Below are positions 44,233 through 58,032 of a stretch of DNA of 64,000 bases, one piece after another. The notes beneath the pieces were generated by a model. The model was not told the origin of the DNA. It saw only the letters and a list, made by a program, of their open reading frames with translations, and made no database searches. Location: positions 62,001 through 126,000 of the forward strand of contig NZ_WMII01000003.1 in assembly GCF_009711265.1 (NCBI RefSeq). The letters are read 5' to 3'. The stretch is from Paracoccus shanxieyensis. GTDB taxonomy: Bacteria > Pseudomonadota > Alphaproteobacteria > Rhodobacterales > Rhodobacteraceae. The translations under genes and the position numbers were made by a program. Within the stretch, counting starts at the first letter, position 1; the number at the start of each line of letters is the position of its first letter.

Positions 44233-44247
44233 TTAACAAAGTGTTGC
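44233..44247. promoter_or_regulatory. Degenerate CtrA-like site between the PleD-like and DUF3572 genes
   Basis: TTAA, seven bases, then TTGC gives one perfect and one half-matching arm of the CtrA consensus TTAA-N7-TTAA. It lies in the divergent gap 26 bases before the DUF3572 start. Confidence 0.35.
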
Positions 44248-44272
44248 CAAGCGTCAGATTTCAAAGGCCGCC

Positions 44273-44542
44273 ATGACCCCGAACGAAGCCAGAGACATTG
44301 CCGATGCCGGATTTGGGCATATTGCCGCTGATGCCGATCTGGTTCAGGCGCTGCTGGCGCAATCGGGCAGCGACGTGGCCGGGCTGCGCGCCATGTCGGC
44401 GCGCCCCGAATTCGCGCAATTCGTGCTGGATTTTCTGCTGGAGCAGGATCAGCGCGTGCTGGATTTCGCCGCAAGCGCCGGGATCCGGCCCGAGCGGGTG
44501 CAGATGGCCCGCGCGGTTCTGGGGGGTGGCGACCCCTGGTAG
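44273..44542 (+). CDS. DUF3572 family protein
   Basis: An 89-residue helical protein, MTPNEARDIADAGFGHIAAD at the start and FLLEQDQRVLDFAASAGIRP with RAVLGGGDPW at the end. The pattern of two helical halves around GLRAMSARPEFAQFVLDF matches DUF3572, a small alphaproteobacterial family of unknown role. Genes of this family often lie beside pleD, as here, which points to a link with cell-cycle or cyclic di-GMP control, though none has been shown from this sequence. The start ATG at 44273 gives the usual length. Confidence 0.85.
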   Translation: MTPNEARDIADAGFGHIAADADLVQALLAQSGSDVAGLRAMSARPEFAQFVLDFLLEQDQRVLDFAASAGIRPERVQMARAVLGGGDPW

Positions 44543-44557
44543 GGGCCGCCGCGGCGC

Positions 44558-45919
44558 TCAGGCCACTTCGGCGAATACCTTGTCCAGCGCGGCTTCCAGC
44601 TTCTGGAACATCTCATCCATCTGCGCCGCCGTCAGGATGAAGGGCGGGGCCAGCACCACCGACTGACCCAAGGGGCGGCAGATCAGCCCAAGATCGGTGC
44701 AGGTATTGGCGATGCGTTCGCTGACCGACAGCTTGCCGTCGAAGGGGGTTTTCGTGGCCTTGTCCTTGACCGCCTCCAGCGCCCACATGAAGCCCACGCC
44801 GCGATATTCGCCGATATTGGGCTTTTGCGCCAATCGCTGCAGTTCCTGTTCAAAGCGCGGGGCAAGGTCGCGGACGTTCTGCGCCAGCCCCTCGTTCATC
44901 ACCACGTCGATGGCCTTCAGCGCAATCGCGCAGCCGACCGGATGGCCCGAGGCGGTGAAGCCATGCGGAAATTCCTCGATCGCCTCGACGGCATCGCCGA
45001 CGCGCTTGGCCAGTTCCGGGCCAAGGATCACCGCGCCCATCGGGAAAAACCCCGCCGTCAGGTTCTTTGACGAAATGATGGCATCGGGCATGAAACCATA
45101 GGTTTCGGCGCCCCAGGTGTTGCCGGTGCGGCCGAAGCCGGTGATGACCTCATCCGAGATCATCGGGATATCGTGTTTCTTCAGGATCGGCAGGATGGCC
45201 TGAAAATAGCCCTTGGCGGGCGGGATCACGCCGCCCGCGCCCTGCACGGGTTCGGCAAAGAAACCGGCGATGGTGTCGGCACCTTCGCGGGCGATCACGT
45301 CCTCAAGCTCACGCGCGAGGCGGGCGACGAACTGCTCTTCGGTTTCGTCCTTTTCGCCAAAGCGCCAGTAATGCGGACAGGTCAGGTGGATGAACCCCTC
45401 CATCGGCAGGCCGAAGACCGAGTTATAGGGCTTGCCCGTCATCGAAGCCGACACCGCCGTCACCCCGTGATAGGCGTTCCAGCGCGTCAGGATCTTGCGT
45501 TTCTGCGGCTTGCCTTCGGCGGCGTGCAGGAACCACAGCATCTTGACCATCGTGTCATTCGCCTCGGATCCCGAATTGGTATAGAAGACCTTGCCCGACG
45601 CGAACGGAGAGACCTCGACCAGCTTTTCCGACAGCATCACCGTCTGGTCGGACATGCGGCCGAAAAACGCGTGATAGCCCGGAAACCGCTCATATTGCGC
45701 CTTGGCCGCGTCGATCATGCCCTTGTGGTCAAAGCCCGCGACCATGTTCCACAGCCCGGAATTGGCATCCAGATAGCGGCGGCCATGCACATCGACGACA
45801 TAGGGCCCTTCGCCATGCGTCACGACGACGGTGCCGCGGTCATGGACCGAGGGCATGTCGGTAAAGCCGTAAAGGGAAAACTCCTCGGCGCGCGCTTCCC
45901 AGCTTTGCGGTTGGTTCAT
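44558..45919 (-). CDS. Omega-transaminase (class III aminotransferase)
   Basis: A 453-residue PLP aminotransferase. GHGVTAVSASMTGKPYN-type phosphate-group contacts, FFAEPVQGAGGVIPPAKGYF, SDEVITGFGRTGNTWGAETY with the cofactor Asp, and the PLP-binding Lys285 in SSKNLTAGFFPMGAV are visible. From memory the whole sequence is very close to the well-studied Paracoccus denitrificans omega-transaminase, which moves amino groups between amines or beta-alanine and pyruvate. This supports a Paracoccus origin. The start ATG at 45919 gives the matching N-terminus MNQPQSWEARAEEFSLYGFT. The physiological substrate is not shown. Confidence 0.93.
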   Translation of the reverse strand: MNQPQSWEARAEEFSLYGFTDMPSVHDRGTVVVTHGEGPYVVDVHGRRYLDANSGLWNMVAGFDHKGMIDAAKAQYERFPGYHAFFGRMSDQTVMLSEKLVEVSPFASGKVFYTNSGSEANDTMVKMLWFLHAAEGKPQKRKILTRWNAYHGVTAVSASMTGKPYNSVFGLPMEGFIHLTCPHYWRFGEKDETEEQFVARLARELEDVIAREGADTIAGFFAEPVQGAGGVIPPAKGYFQAILPILKKHDIPMISDEVITGFGRTGNTWGAETYGFMPDAIISSKNLTAGFFPMGAVILGPELAKRVGDAVEAIEEFPHGFTASGHPVGCAIALKAIDVVMNEGLAQNVRDLAPRFEQELQRLAQKPNIGEYRGVGFMWALEAVKDKATKTPFDGKLSVSERIANTCTDLGLICRPLGQSVVLAPPFILTAAQMDEMFQKLEAALDKVFAEVA

Positions 45920-46066
45920 GGGGTCACCCTCTGCTTATGGAAAATTCTGCCGCAGGCTAGCCGGGCGCGGGGGGGCGTTCAATGGGCCAGAATGCCGGGG
46001 GCTGCTGTGCGTGCGCGACGTTTGTCCGACTTGCCAACCGGCGCTGTCAGGCGCAGCCATGGCACC

Positions 46067-46504
46067 ATGCGCCGTCTTGCCCTGATCCTTGCGCTTCTGC
46101 CGGTCCCGGCCCTTGCCGAAGGGTTGGCGATCCTGCCGGTCAAGCTGCTGGACACCTCGCATGAGGCGCAGGACCAACGCGCCGATCACGCAAGGCGGCT
46201 GGATCTGTTGGCGCAGACGCTGGCTGACGAACTGGGCGGCGCGCTGGTGCCGCAGGACAGCATTGCCGAGGCCTGCCCGCGTCAGACCCAGGATTGCCTG
46301 ATGCGGCTGCTGCGCCAGCGTGGCGCGGAGCAGGGGCTTTTCGTCGTGGTGCAGAAAACCAGCACGCTGATCCTGCAGGTGTTTGCGAGCACCATCGATG
46401 TTCAGGCCGAAAAGCTGCTGATCCATCGCGAGTTCAATTTTCGCGGCGACAATGACGAGGCATGGCGCCGCGCCGGTCGCTTCATGGCCCGTCAGTTGCG
46501 CTGA
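46067..46504 (+). CDS. Exported DUF2380-type protein
   Basis: A 145-residue protein with a signal peptide ([20 protein letters not shown]), so it is periplasmic. The body ([40 protein letters not shown], then [20 protein letters not shown] with a Cys pair, and [18 protein letters not shown]) is like DUF2380, a family often found beside methanol or PQQ dehydrogenase genes; none is near here. The ATG at 46067 gives the full leader. Its end overlaps the opposite-strand TfoX-type gene by 13 bases. Confidence 0.78.
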   Translation: MRRLALILALLPVPALAEGLAILPVKLLDTSHEAQDQRADHARRLDLLAQTLADELGGALVPQDSIAEACPRQTQDCLMRLLRQRGAEQGLFVVVQKTSTLILQVFASTIDVQAEKLLIHREFNFRGDNDEAWRRAGRFMARQLR

Positions 46505-46821
46505 GGCGGCAGCAGGCCGATGTCGCGCAACGCGGCCTCGATGCCGCTGGGCGCGCCGCGCGTCTCGGCGACCAGCGCGTCGAAGCGGCGGCGCAGCATG
46601 GCCTTTTCCTCGCCCCGGCAATCGTTCCACGGACGGCCTTGCAATGCCATCTCCAGCACATAGTACCAGATGAAATGCGGCTTGCCGCCCGCGACCAGCA
46701 GCGCGCGATAGGCCTGATGCGCGCCCATGGCCCGCAATGTTTCGGCATCCGGCACGCCGGCGGCGATCAGCGCCTTGGCGGTGGCGGGGCCGATGGTGGG
46801 GATGGTGGTCAGGTCGGTCAT
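46492..46821 (-). CDS. TfoX/Sxy C-terminal domain protein
   Basis: A 109-residue protein consisting of the TfoX C-terminal domain alone: [20 protein letters not shown] with a helix-hairpin-helix, [20 protein letters not shown], then [20 protein letters not shown] and closing helices. The N-terminal TfoX domain that controls competence in Haemophilus is absent, so a competence role is not expected. Stand-alone versions are common and uncharacterised. The ATG at 46821 begins the conserved sequence. It is convergent with the DUF2380 gene (13-base overlap). Confidence 0.86.
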   Translation of the reverse strand: MTDLTTIPTIGPATAKALIAAGVPDAETLRAMGAHQAYRALLVAGGKPHFIWYYVLEMALQGRPWNDCRGEEKAMLRRRFDALVAETRGAPSGIEAALRDIGLLPPQRN

Positions 46822-46887
46822 GCGGCGCGGACTTTTCAACGGGGCTGCTTTGCTGTATCAGCGCCGGAACCTCAAGGACAGCGCGGC

Positions 46888-48213
46888 ATGACGGACCAAG
46901 CCACCACGGCCACCAAAAAGCTATTCATCAAGACCTATGGCTGCCAGATGAATGTCTATGACAGCCAGCGCATGGCAGAAGCCATGGGCGCCGAGGGTTA
47001 TGTGCTGACCGAAAATCAGGCCGACGCGGACATGGTGCTGCTGAACACCTGCCATATCCGCGAAAAAGCCGCCGAAAAGCTGTATTCCGATCTGGGCCGC
47101 CTGAAGCCTCTGAAAGCCGAACGCCCGGATCTGAAGATCGGCGTGGCGGGCTGCGTGGCTCAGGCCGAAGGCGCCGAGATCCAGCGCCGCATGCCCATCG
47201 TCGATCTGGTCGTCGGCCCGCAGGCCTATCACCGCCTGCCCGCCATGGCCCGCGCGGGCGGCGGCGTCGATACGGAATTCCCCGCCGAGGACAAGTTCGA
47301 GCATCTGCCGAAACCCGCAGCGACCCGTCGTGCGCCCGCTGCGTTCCTGACCGTGCAGGAAGGCTGCGACAAGTTCTGCGCCTTCTGCGTCGTGCCCTAT
47401 ACCCGCGGGGCCGAAGTCAGCCGACCCGTCAGCCGCATCATGGCCGAGGCCCGCGATCTGGTGGCGCGCGGCGTGCGCGAGATCACGCTCTTGGGCCAGA
47501 ACGTCAATGGCTGGCACGGCGAGGGGCAGGGCGGCGAATGGGGCTTTGGCCGCCTGATCCGCAATCTGGCCGAAATCGACGGGTTGGAGCGCATCCGCTA
47601 TACGACCAGCCACCCCAATGACATGGCCGACGATCTGATCGAGGCGCACCGCCACGAGCCGAAGCTGATGCCCTATCTGCATCTGCCGGTCCAGTCGGGC
47701 AGCGACCGCATCCTGAAGGCGATGAACCGCAAGCATACCGCTGAACAGTATCTGCGCCTGATCGACCGCATCCGCGAGGCGCGGCCCGATATCGTGCTGA
47801 CCTCGGATTTCATCGTGGGCTTTCCCGGCGAAACCGATCAGGACCATCGCGACACGCTGGATCTGGTGCGCAAGGTCGGCTTCGGCATGGCCTACAGCTT
47901 CAAATATTCGCCGCGTCCGGGCACGCCCGCCTATGACCGCCCCGAGGTGGACAGCGCCGTGGCTGATGCCCGGCTGCAGGAATTGCAGGCCCTGCTGACC
48001 CATCAGCAAAAGGCCACGCAAGAGGGCATGGTGGGCCGCGAAATGGGCGTGCTGTTTGAAAAGCCGGGCCGTCTGCCGGGGCAGATGATCGGCAAGTCGG
48101 ATTACCTGCACGCGGTATTCGTCGATGCGCCCGATGCGCAGGTCGGCGATCTGGTGCGGGTGCGGATCCGGGCCAGCTCCTCGAACTCGCTGGCCGGAGA
48201 GCTGGCGGCCTAA
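46888..48213 (+). CDS. miaB: tRNA-2-methylthio-N6-dimethylallyladenosine synthase MiaB
   Basis: A 441-residue radical-SAM enzyme that adds a methylthio group to i6A37 of tRNAs reading UNN codons. The MTTase N-terminal domain has Cys residues in [20 protein letters not shown] and [11 protein letters not shown] for the second cluster; the radical-SAM cluster is CDKFCAFC at Cys160, 164 and 167; and [20 protein letters not shown] leads into the TRAM domain at the C-terminus ([20 protein letters not shown]). All six cluster Cys are present. The ATG at 46888 follows AAGGACAG and gives the normal N-terminus. rplU follows in the same direction after 180 bases. Confidence 0.97.
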   Translation: MTDQATTATKKLFIKTYGCQMNVYDSQRMAEAMGAEGYVLTENQADADMVLLNTCHIREKAAEKLYSDLGRLKPLKAERPDLKIGVAGCVAQAEGAEIQRRMPIVDLVVGPQAYHRLPAMARAGGGVDTEFPAEDKFEHLPKPAATRRAPAAFLTVQEGCDKFCAFCVVPYTRGAEVSRPVSRIMAEARDLVARGVREITLLGQNVNGWHGEGQGGEWGFGRLIRNLAEIDGLERIRYTTSHPNDMADDLIEAHRHEPKLMPYLHLPVQSGSDRILKAMNRKHTAEQYLRLIDRIREARPDIVLTSDFIVGFPGETDQDHRDTLDLVRKVGFGMAYSFKYSPRPGTPAYDRPEVDSAVADARLQELQALLTHQQKATQEGMVGREMGVLFEKPGRLPGQMIGKSDYLHAVFVDAPDAQVGDLVRVRIRASSSNSLAGELAA

Positions 48214-48218
48214 TTTTG

Positions 48219-48247
48219 TTGACTTCGGGCGACGAATCCCCCATATG
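48219..48247 (+). promoter_or_regulatory. Promoter-like boxes upstream of rplU
   Basis: TTGACT (48219-48224) and CATATG (48242-48247) are 17 bases apart just after the miaB stop, giving a leader of about 140 bases before rplU. The -35 box is strong; the -10 is weak. Confidence 0.4.
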
Positions 48248-48393
48248 GCAGCCACCGGCCGGGTGCATGCCCGTTGCCGGTCGTTATTTTTAATCTCACC
48301 CACAAGAAGGGTGCGCTGTCCGAAGGCGGGGCTTTCCCCGAAACGCCTGCACCATGCAGGGGCCAAAGGATGCGGCAGAAAAGGAAGAAGCGA

Positions 48394-48780
48394 ATGTTCG
48401 CAGTTCTGAAGACGGGCGGCAAGCAGTACCGGGTCCAAGCCGGTGACGTGCTGCGCGTCGAAAAGCTGGACGCCGAAGCCGGTGACAAGGTGCAGTTCAA
48501 CGACGTGCTGATGATCGGTGCCACCATTGGTGCGCCGCTGGTCTCGGGTGCGGCGGTTCAGGCCGAAGTCATCGACACCATCAAGGCTGACAAGGTCATC
48601 ACCTATGTCAAGCGCCGCCGCAAGCACAGCTCGCAGCGCACCCGTGGTCACCGTCAGCAACTGACCCTGCTGCGCGTCACCGACCTGCTGGAAAGCGGCG
48701 CTGACAAGACCGAAGTCAAAGCTGCCGTCGGTTCGCGCGTTGCGCGTCGCGACGCGCATGATGTCGCAACCGCCAACTAA
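48394..48780 (+). CDS. rplU: Ribosomal protein bL21
   Basis: A 128-residue L21 with [20 protein letters not shown] at the start and [20 protein letters not shown] in the middle, the rRNA-binding stretch of the family. It is longer than the E. coli protein (103), with an extra C-terminal segment ([20 protein letters not shown]) seen in other alphaproteobacteria. The ATG at 48394 follows AAGGAAGAAG, a strong ribosome site. rpmA follows after 12 bases, as in nearly all bacteria. Start candidates upstream are unconserved. Confidence 0.97.
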   Translation: MFAVLKTGGKQYRVQAGDVLRVEKLDAEAGDKVQFNDVLMIGATIGAPLVSGAAVQAEVIDTIKADKVITYVKRRRKHSSQRTRGHRQQLTLLRVTDLLESGADKTEVKAAVGSRVARRDAHDVATAN

Positions 48781-48792
48781 GGAGACTGACCC

Positions 48793-49065
48793 ATGGCACA
48801 TAAGAAAGCAGGCGGTTCGTCCCGCAACGGTCGCGATTCGGCTGGTCGTCGTCTTGGCGTGAAACTGTATGGCGGCCAGTCGGCTGTCGCAGGCAACATC
48901 ATCGTGCGTCAGCGCGGCACCACCTGGTGGGCCGGCGCGAACGTGGGCATGGGCCGCGATCACACGCTGTTCGCCCTGACCGATGGCGTCGTGACCTTCC
49001 GCAAGGGTCTGAAGGGTCGCACCTTCATTTCCGTGCTTCCGGCCAATCTTGAGGCTGCCGAATAA
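48793..49065 (+). CDS. rpmA: Ribosomal protein bL27
   Basis: A 90-residue L27. It starts [20 protein letters not shown], the conserved tail that reaches the peptidyl-transferase centre, then [20 protein letters not shown] and [16 protein letters not shown]. The ATG at 48793 follows an AAGGAGACTGACCC ribosome site. It shares a transcript with rplU. obgE, which often follows rpmA, is not found here; an acetyltransferase gene follows instead. Confidence 0.98.
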   Translation: MAHKKAGGSSRNGRDSAGRRLGVKLYGGQSAVAGNIIVRQRGTTWWAGANVGMGRDHTLFALTDGVVTFRKGLKGRTFISVLPANLEAAE

Positions 49066-49094
49066 GCCGATTTTAACACTTCGGTGCTAAATAG

Positions 49095-49118
49095 GGGGAT
49101 CGGCGAAAGCCGGTCCCC
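49095..49118 (+). terminator. Strong hairpin after rpmA, possible terminator
   Basis: GGGGATCGGC (49095-49104) and GCCGGTCCCC (49109-49118) form a ten-base-pair stem with a GAAA tetraloop. Only TT follows, so it may act as a processing or partial terminator signal. Confidence 0.5.
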
Positions 49119-49175
49119 TTCGACATTCGGGGGATCGACCCCATATGTATTTCGAGGACGAGGGAGGACAGACAG

Positions 49176-49724
49176 ATGAATAACCTGATCGCGCCGGATC
49201 TGAATGCTCAGGCCGTGATCGCGACCGAACGCTTCGTGCTGCGCCCGTTGCGCGCGTCCGATGCGGGGCTGATCGCCCATTACACGCAGGACCGCCGCGT
49301 GGCCGAAGGCACGCGCTCGATCCCGCATCCCCTGCCGCCGGGATCGACGGAAAGCTATGTCCGCCGCGCCATGCAGCCCGAGCGTGAGGAAGATGTCTGG
49401 GCGATCGACGGCTCGACGAACAAGCTGGCCGAGCTTCTGGGCGTGGTCTCGCTGACCCGGCTGGAGCGTGACCAGTCCGAACTGGGCTTCTGGGTCGGTG
49501 CGGGTTTCTGGAATACCGGCTTTGCGACCGAGGCGGTGGCGGCTTTGGCTGCGGCCAATCCGCATGGCTCGCGCACATTGTTTGCCGAGGCGTTTCAGGA
49601 CAATCCCGGCTCGGCCCGTGTGCTGACGAATTGCGGCTTTGAATATCTGGGCGATGCGGAAAGCTGGTCCGTTGCCCGCAATTCGCGCGTGCCGACCTGG
49701 ACCTATCTGCGCAAGATGGGCTGA
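49176..49724 (+). CDS. GNAT acetyltransferase, RimJ/RimL-like
   Basis: A 182-residue GNAT protein with RFVLRPLRASDAGLIAHYTQ at the start, ELGFWVGAGFWNTGFATEAV in the middle, and FQDNPGSARVLTNCGFEYLG near the end, the pattern of RimJ/RimL ribosomal-protein or small-molecule N-acetyltransferases. Its position directly after rplU-rpmA is common in Rhodobacteraceae and hints at a ribosome-linked target, but this is inference. The ATG at 49176 follows GAGGGAGGAC, a good ribosome site. It is followed by an intrinsic terminator. Confidence 0.9.
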   Translation: MNNLIAPDLNAQAVIATERFVLRPLRASDAGLIAHYTQDRRVAEGTRSIPHPLPPGSTESYVRRAMQPEREEDVWAIDGSTNKLAELLGVVSLTRLERDQSELGFWVGAGFWNTGFATEAVAALAAANPHGSRTLFAEAFQDNPGSARVLTNCGFEYLGDAESWSVARNSRVPTWTYLRKMG

Positions 49725-49767
49725 GACGAAGACGCTGGCTGGCGGGGAGGCTGGCCTGAAAAATGCC

Positions 49768-49794
49768 AAAGGGCGCCGCAGTGGCGCCCTTTTT
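49768..49794. terminator. Intrinsic terminator between GNAT gene and lipoprotein gene
   Basis: AAAGGGCGCC and GGCGCCCTTT form a ten-base-pair stem followed by further T. It lies between two convergent genes and can serve both, as A precedes it too. Confidence 0.88.
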
Positions 49795-49812
49795 CGTCAT
49801 GATCCCGGCGCG

Positions 49813-50322
49813 TCAGGGGCGCAGGGTCACCGAATTTCCCGCGCCGGTGATGACCACCTGCGTCAGGCCCGCCATCGCCTCATGCGACAGGGTCAGCGCG
49901 GTCGTGATGGTGTCGCTGGCGGGATTGACCGCGCTGCGCGCCGCGGCGCTTTGCGGGGCAGGCGGGTTGCCGACAAGGCGCAGGCGCAGGACGCCATTCT
50001 GATCGGGACGGATGCGCCCGCTGGGCATCGCCATTTCGGTTACAAGCGCCACATCCCACCAGCCCTTGCTGTTGCCAAGCCCGGTTACGACCAGCATCCG
50101 GCCCTCGTAAAGCGGCTCCCACCGGGCGCCGGTGATCTGGGCCAGCGGCTGGCGCAGATCCTGCGTGACGGTGACATAGCCGCCTTCCGGCTCCAGCGTC
50201 TGGGGTTGCGAATTGCCACCGAACCAGCCCAGCGGGTTCAGGCCGCTGTCGCTGCCGAACCGACCGCACCCGGTCAGCACCAGCCCCGCGACGCACAGAT
50301 AGCCCAATGTTCTGAAGCGCAT
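49813..50322 (-). CDS. Lipoprotein of unknown function
   Basis: A 169-residue lipoprotein with leader MRFRTLGYLCVAGLVLTGC, lipobox LTGC and lipid Cys19. The mature part starts GRFGSDSGLNPLGWFGGNSQ and continues YVTVTQDLRQPLAQITGARW, EGRMLVVTGLGNSKGWWDVA and TTALTLSHEAMAGLTQVVIT, a beta-rich composition. I cannot name a family. The ATG at 50322 was chosen to fit the leader. It diverges from sufE, which starts 151 bases away. Confidence 0.74.
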   Translation of the reverse strand: MRFRTLGYLCVAGLVLTGCGRFGSDSGLNPLGWFGGNSQPQTLEPEGGYVTVTQDLRQPLAQITGARWEPLYEGRMLVVTGLGNSKGWWDVALVTEMAMPSGRIRPDQNGVLRLRLVGNPPAPQSAAARSAVNPASDTITTALTLSHEAMAGLTQVVITGAGNSVTLRP

Positions 50323-50473
50323 GTCCGCAATTCCCGTCCCAGTCGTCCGGGCCCGTTGATGTCCCAGAGGTTCTGCGCCCGTTGATAAGGCAAAGCGGGC
50401 AGGGACGAAAGCCTCTTTGACCTTGCAGCGGCTGCGCGCTATGCCAAAGCGCCCGCACGCGAAAGGATGCCAG

Positions 50474-50884
50474 ATGGCCACGCCCGCCTTTGAAGAAATC
50501 GCCGAGACCTTCGATTTTCTGGAGGATTGGGAAGAGCGTTATCGCCACGTCATCGAACTGGGTAAGGCCATGCCGCCGATGGATCCCGCCTTGCAGGTGC
50601 CCGCCACCAAGGTCGAAGGCTGTGCCAGTCAGGTCTGGATCATGCCCCGGATCGAGGCCGGGACATTCGATTTTCAGGGCGACAGCGACGCGCTGATCGT
50701 GCGCGGACTGATCGCCATCCTGCACGCGATGTATTCCGGCGTTCCGGTCGGGCAGGTCGCCGCCATCGACGCCCCCGCCGAATTGCGGCGGCTGGGGCTG
50801 GAGGAACATCTGTCGGCGCAACGCTCGAACGGGCTGCGCGCAATGGTCGAGCGGGTGCGCCTGCTAGCCGCCGCGGCGGTGTGA
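50474..50884 (+). CDS. sufE: SufE-family sulfur acceptor
   Basis: A 136-residue SufE protein that accepts persulfide sulfur from a cysteine desulfurase (SufS) for Fe-S cluster assembly. The conserved sequence is [20 protein letters not shown], where the Cys is the sulfur carrier, and [20 protein letters not shown] gives the closing helices. The ATG at 50474 is preceded by AAAGGATGCC. Its end overlaps mnmA on the opposite strand by 21 bases. A SufU-like scaffold gene is 7.5 kb away (58348-58779). Confidence 0.95.
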   Translation: MATPAFEEIAETFDFLEDWEERYRHVIELGKAMPPMDPALQVPATKVEGCASQVWIMPRIEAGTFDFQGDSDALIVRGLIAILHAMYSGVPVGQVAAIDAPAELRRLGLEEHLSAQRSNGLRAMVERVRLLAAAAV

Positions 50885-52033
50885 GATCCAGCCGCCGCCC
50901 AGCACGCGCGTGCCTTCGGTGGCATAAAACACGCAGGCCTGCCCGGGGCTGACGCCTTCCTCGGGGGCCAGCAGCTCGATCTCGGCGCGGTTCGGGCCGG
51001 TCGGGCGAAGGATGGCCGGGCGCGGCGGCCGGGTCGAACGAATGCGGGCATTGATGGCGATTTCGCCCTGAAACGGGACATCGCCCAGCCAGTTCACCTC
51101 GGTCACCGGCACGACTTTCGTGGCCAGCGCCTGTTTTGGGCCGACAACGACGCGGCGGCTGTCAGGCTCCAGCCGGACGACGTAAAGCGGATCGCCCAGC
51201 CCGCCGATGCCAAGGCCGCGGCGCTGACCGATGGTATAGTGGATCACGCCGCGATGCTGGCCCAGTACATTGCCGTCCAGATCGACAATCTCGCCGGGAT
51301 CGGCTGCACCGGGGCGCAGCTTTTCGATCACGCTGGCATAATTGCCATCCGGCACGAAGCAGATGTCCTGACTGTCGGGCTTGTCGGCGACCGCCAGCCC
51401 GAATTTCGAAGCCAGCGCCCGGGTCTCGGCCTTGCTTTGCAGCCCGCCCAGCGGAAAGCGCAGGAATTCCAGCTGGTCATCCGTGGTCGAGAACAGGAAA
51501 TAGCTCTGGTCGCGATTGGAATCGGCGGCCATGTGCAGCTCGGCCCCCTGCGCGCCATCGAAACGGCGGATATAGTGGCCCGTCGCCATGCAATCGGCGT
51601 CCAGCTCGCGCGCGGTCTGCAGAAGGTCGCGGAATTTCACCCGTTCATTGCAGCGGATGCAGGGAACCGGGGTCGCGCCGGCCAGATAGGCATCGGCAAA
51701 TTCCTCGATCACCGATTCGCGAAACTTGTTTTCGTAATCAAGCACATAATGCGGAAAGCCGATGCGTTCCGCGACGCGCCGCGCATCATGAATATCCTGC
51801 CCGGCACAGCAGGCGCCCTTTTTCGCCAGCGCCGCGCCATGATCGTAAAGCTGCAGGGTCACGCCGATCACGTCATAGCCTTCCTCGGCCAGCATCGCCG
51901 CCACGACCGAGCTGTCGACGCCGCCCGACATGGCCACGACCACGCGTGTCTGCGCCGGAGGCTTCGCAAAACCCAGCGAGTTCAATGGCATGTCGCGCGC
52001 GTCATCGCGCAGGGTGGCATTCGGGGCTGTCAT
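50864..52033 (-). CDS. mnmA: tRNA-specific 2-thiouridylase MnmA
   Basis: A 389-residue enzyme that puts sulfur at C2 of U34 in Lys, Glu and Gln tRNAs. The ATP-PPase loop is SGGVDSS at residues 36-42, [20 protein letters not shown] and [17 protein letters not shown] carry the first active-site Cys, and [20 protein letters not shown] carries the second. The C-terminal domain ([20 protein letters not shown]) binds tRNA. An N-terminal extension of about 30 residues precedes the catalytic fold. Start alternatives within that extension exist; 52033 is used. It is convergent with sufE (overlap of 21 bases), and sulfur for MnmA is supplied by cysteine desulfurase. Confidence 0.96.
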   Translation of the reverse strand: MTAPNATLRDDARDMPLNSLGFAKPPAQTRVVVAMSGGVDSSVVAAMLAEEGYDVIGVTLQLYDHGAALAKKGACCAGQDIHDARRVAERIGFPHYVLDYENKFRESVIEEFADAYLAGATPVPCIRCNERVKFRDLLQTARELDADCMATGHYIRRFDGAQGAELHMAADSNRDQSYFLFSTTDDQLEFLRFPLGGLQSKAETRALASKFGLAVADKPDSQDICFVPDGNYASVIEKLRPGAADPGEIVDLDGNVLGQHRGVIHYTIGQRRGLGIGGLGDPLYVVRLEPDSRRVVVGPKQALATKVVPVTEVNWLGDVPFQGEIAINARIRSTRPPRPAILRPTGPNRAEIELLAPEEGVSPGQACVFYATEGTRVLGGGWISHRRGG

Positions 52034-52201
52034 GATCGTCCTTATGCGGCAGGCCTTGGGCAGGCGCGCGGCGTGTTTCGTTACATTTATAGGAAAATTC
52101 TGCGGATTCTCAAGGTCGGGCGCCTTGGAAATCCTGTCACATTTCACGGCGGCTTAAGAAGTTTCTGCCAGAACAGGGGCAAGACAGACAGGATCAAGCC
52201 A

Positions 52202-52477
52202 ATGTTTCTGAAGAAGACACCGGGGCCGCGCACGGCGGTGCTGCCCGACGGAACCATTCTTACCCTTGCCGATCTTCCTCCGGCCGAAACACGCTGGGTT
52301 GCACGCCGCAAGGCCATCGTCGTTGCAGCGGTGCAACATGGGCTTTTGATGCGCGAAGATGCGATCGAACGCTACGGCCTGACCGGCGAGGAATTCGACG
52401 CCTGGACGCGCGCTTTCGCCCGTCATGGCCGCAATGCGTTGAAAATCACGCAACTGCAAAAGTTCAGACAGCTTTAG
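52202..52477 (+). CDS. sciP: SciP-type CtrA-inhibitory protein (DUF1153)
   Basis: A 91-residue protein, MFLKKTPGPRTAVLPDGTIL at the start and FARHGRNALKITQLQKFRQL at the end, matching DUF1153. The Caulobacter member SciP binds CtrA and blocks its promoters at the G1 phase, and has a helix-turn-helix (VQHGLLMREDAIERYGLTGE) seen here at residues 44-70. It is placed directly upstream of ctrA in the same direction, as in Rhodobacter. Start ATG 52202 gives the usual length. Expression with ctrA would form a feedback loop. Confidence 0.92.
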   Translation: MFLKKTPGPRTAVLPDGTILTLADLPPAETRWVARRKAIVVAAVQHGLLMREDAIERYGLTGEEFDAWTRAFARHGRNALKITQLQKFRQL

Positions 52478-52514
52478 ATTGTTTTGTTCAAGGCGAATGC
52501 ACGGTAACGTGATA

Positions 52515-52557
52515 TTAACCATTTCATGCAAGGAATGATGAGTAACCGGTATTAACC
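52515..52557 (+). promoter_or_regulatory. Two TTAACC half sites upstream of ctrA
   Basis: TTAACC at 52515-52520 and 52552-52557 lie 37 bases apart in the sciP-ctrA gap, and the second reaches the ctrA ribosome site. TTAACC is the CtrA half-site core, so autoregulation is plausible. Neither makes a full TTAA-N7-TTAA pair. Confidence 0.45.
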
Positions 52558-52569
52558 AGGGGCAATGAC

Positions 52570-53286
52570 ATGCGAATCCTTCTGGTCGAGGATGACCCGA
52601 CCACGGCGCGCAGCATCGAATTGATGCTGACCCACGCGAATTACAACGTCTATCGCACCGATATGGGCGAAGAGGGCATCGACCTCGCCAAGCTCTATGA
52701 TTACGACCTGATCCTGCTGGATCTGGACTTGCCCGACATGCACGGGATGGAGGTTCTGCGCCAGATCCGCATGTCGCGTGTCGACACGCCCATCCTGATC
52801 CTGACCGGCTCGGACGATACGGAAAGCAAGCTGAAGGGCTTCGGCTTCGGGGCCGATGACTATATGACCAAACCCTTCAACCGGGACGAGCTGGTGGCGC
52901 GCATTCAGGCGATCATCCGCCGCTCGAAAGGGCACAGCCAGTCGGTGATCCGCACCGGCGAAATGGTGGTGAACCTTGACGCCCGCTCGGTCGAGGTGGC
53001 GGGGCGCACGATCAATCTGACGGGCAAGGAATATCAGATCCTTGAACTGCTCAGCCTGCGCAAGGGCACGACGCTGACCAAAGAGATGTTCCTGAACCAT
53101 CTTTACGGCGGCATGGACGAACCGGAACTGAAGATCATCGACGTGTTCGTCTGCAAGCTGCGCAAGAAGCTGGCGGCGGCGCTTGGCGGGGAAAGCCATA
53201 TCGAAACGGTCTGGGGGCGCGGCTATGTGCTGCGTGATCCGGTCATCGACGGCCAGACCGCCGAACGTATGGCACTGCGCGCATAG
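52570..53286 (+). CDS. ctrA: Cell-cycle response regulator CtrA
   Basis: A 238-residue OmpR-type regulator. The receiver domain has [19 protein letters not shown] at the start and [20 protein letters not shown] with Asp51 as phosphorylation site, then [20 protein letters not shown] and the conserved Lys in [13 protein letters not shown]. The winged helix at residues 130-230 includes [20 protein letters not shown] and [20 protein letters not shown]. CtrA in Rhodobacteraceae is usually not essential and controls motility and gene transfer agent release. Start ATG 52570 follows AGGGG. SciP precedes it. Confidence 0.98.
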   Translation: MRILLVEDDPTTARSIELMLTHANYNVYRTDMGEEGIDLAKLYDYDLILLDLDLPDMHGMEVLRQIRMSRVDTPILILTGSDDTESKLKGFGFGADDYMTKPFNRDELVARIQAIIRRSKGHSQSVIRTGEMVVNLDARSVEVAGRTINLTGKEYQILELLSLRKGTTLTKEMFLNHLYGGMDEPELKIIDVFVCKLRKKLAAALGGESHIETVWGRGYVLRDPVIDGQTAERMALRA

Positions 53287-57926
<4,640 letters not shown>

Positions 57927-57960
57927 CTGCGCCGCTGAGGGTCTGAAGTTTTCCACAGAT

Positions 57961-58007
57961 GTTCTTAAAAAGTTCTTTACTTTGTTCCGCTGCAATGAGA
58001 ACAAAGT
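57961..58007 (+). promoter_or_regulatory. LexA-box cluster upstream of a small membrane peptide
   Basis: GTTC at 57961-57964 and GTTC at 57972-57975 are separated by seven bases (TTAAAAA), the LexA box known from alphaproteobacteria (GTTC-N7-GTTC). A further GTTC follows at 57984-57987, and ACTTTGTTC (57979-57987) is the exact inverse of GAACAAAGT (57999-58007). A TATAAA -10-like box at 58007-58012 overlaps the last element, so a repressor here would block transcription. Only the 35-residue gene at 58033 lies downstream. Confidence 0.7.
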
Positions 58008-58032
58008 ATAAACAAACCGTGGAGAGACTGAT

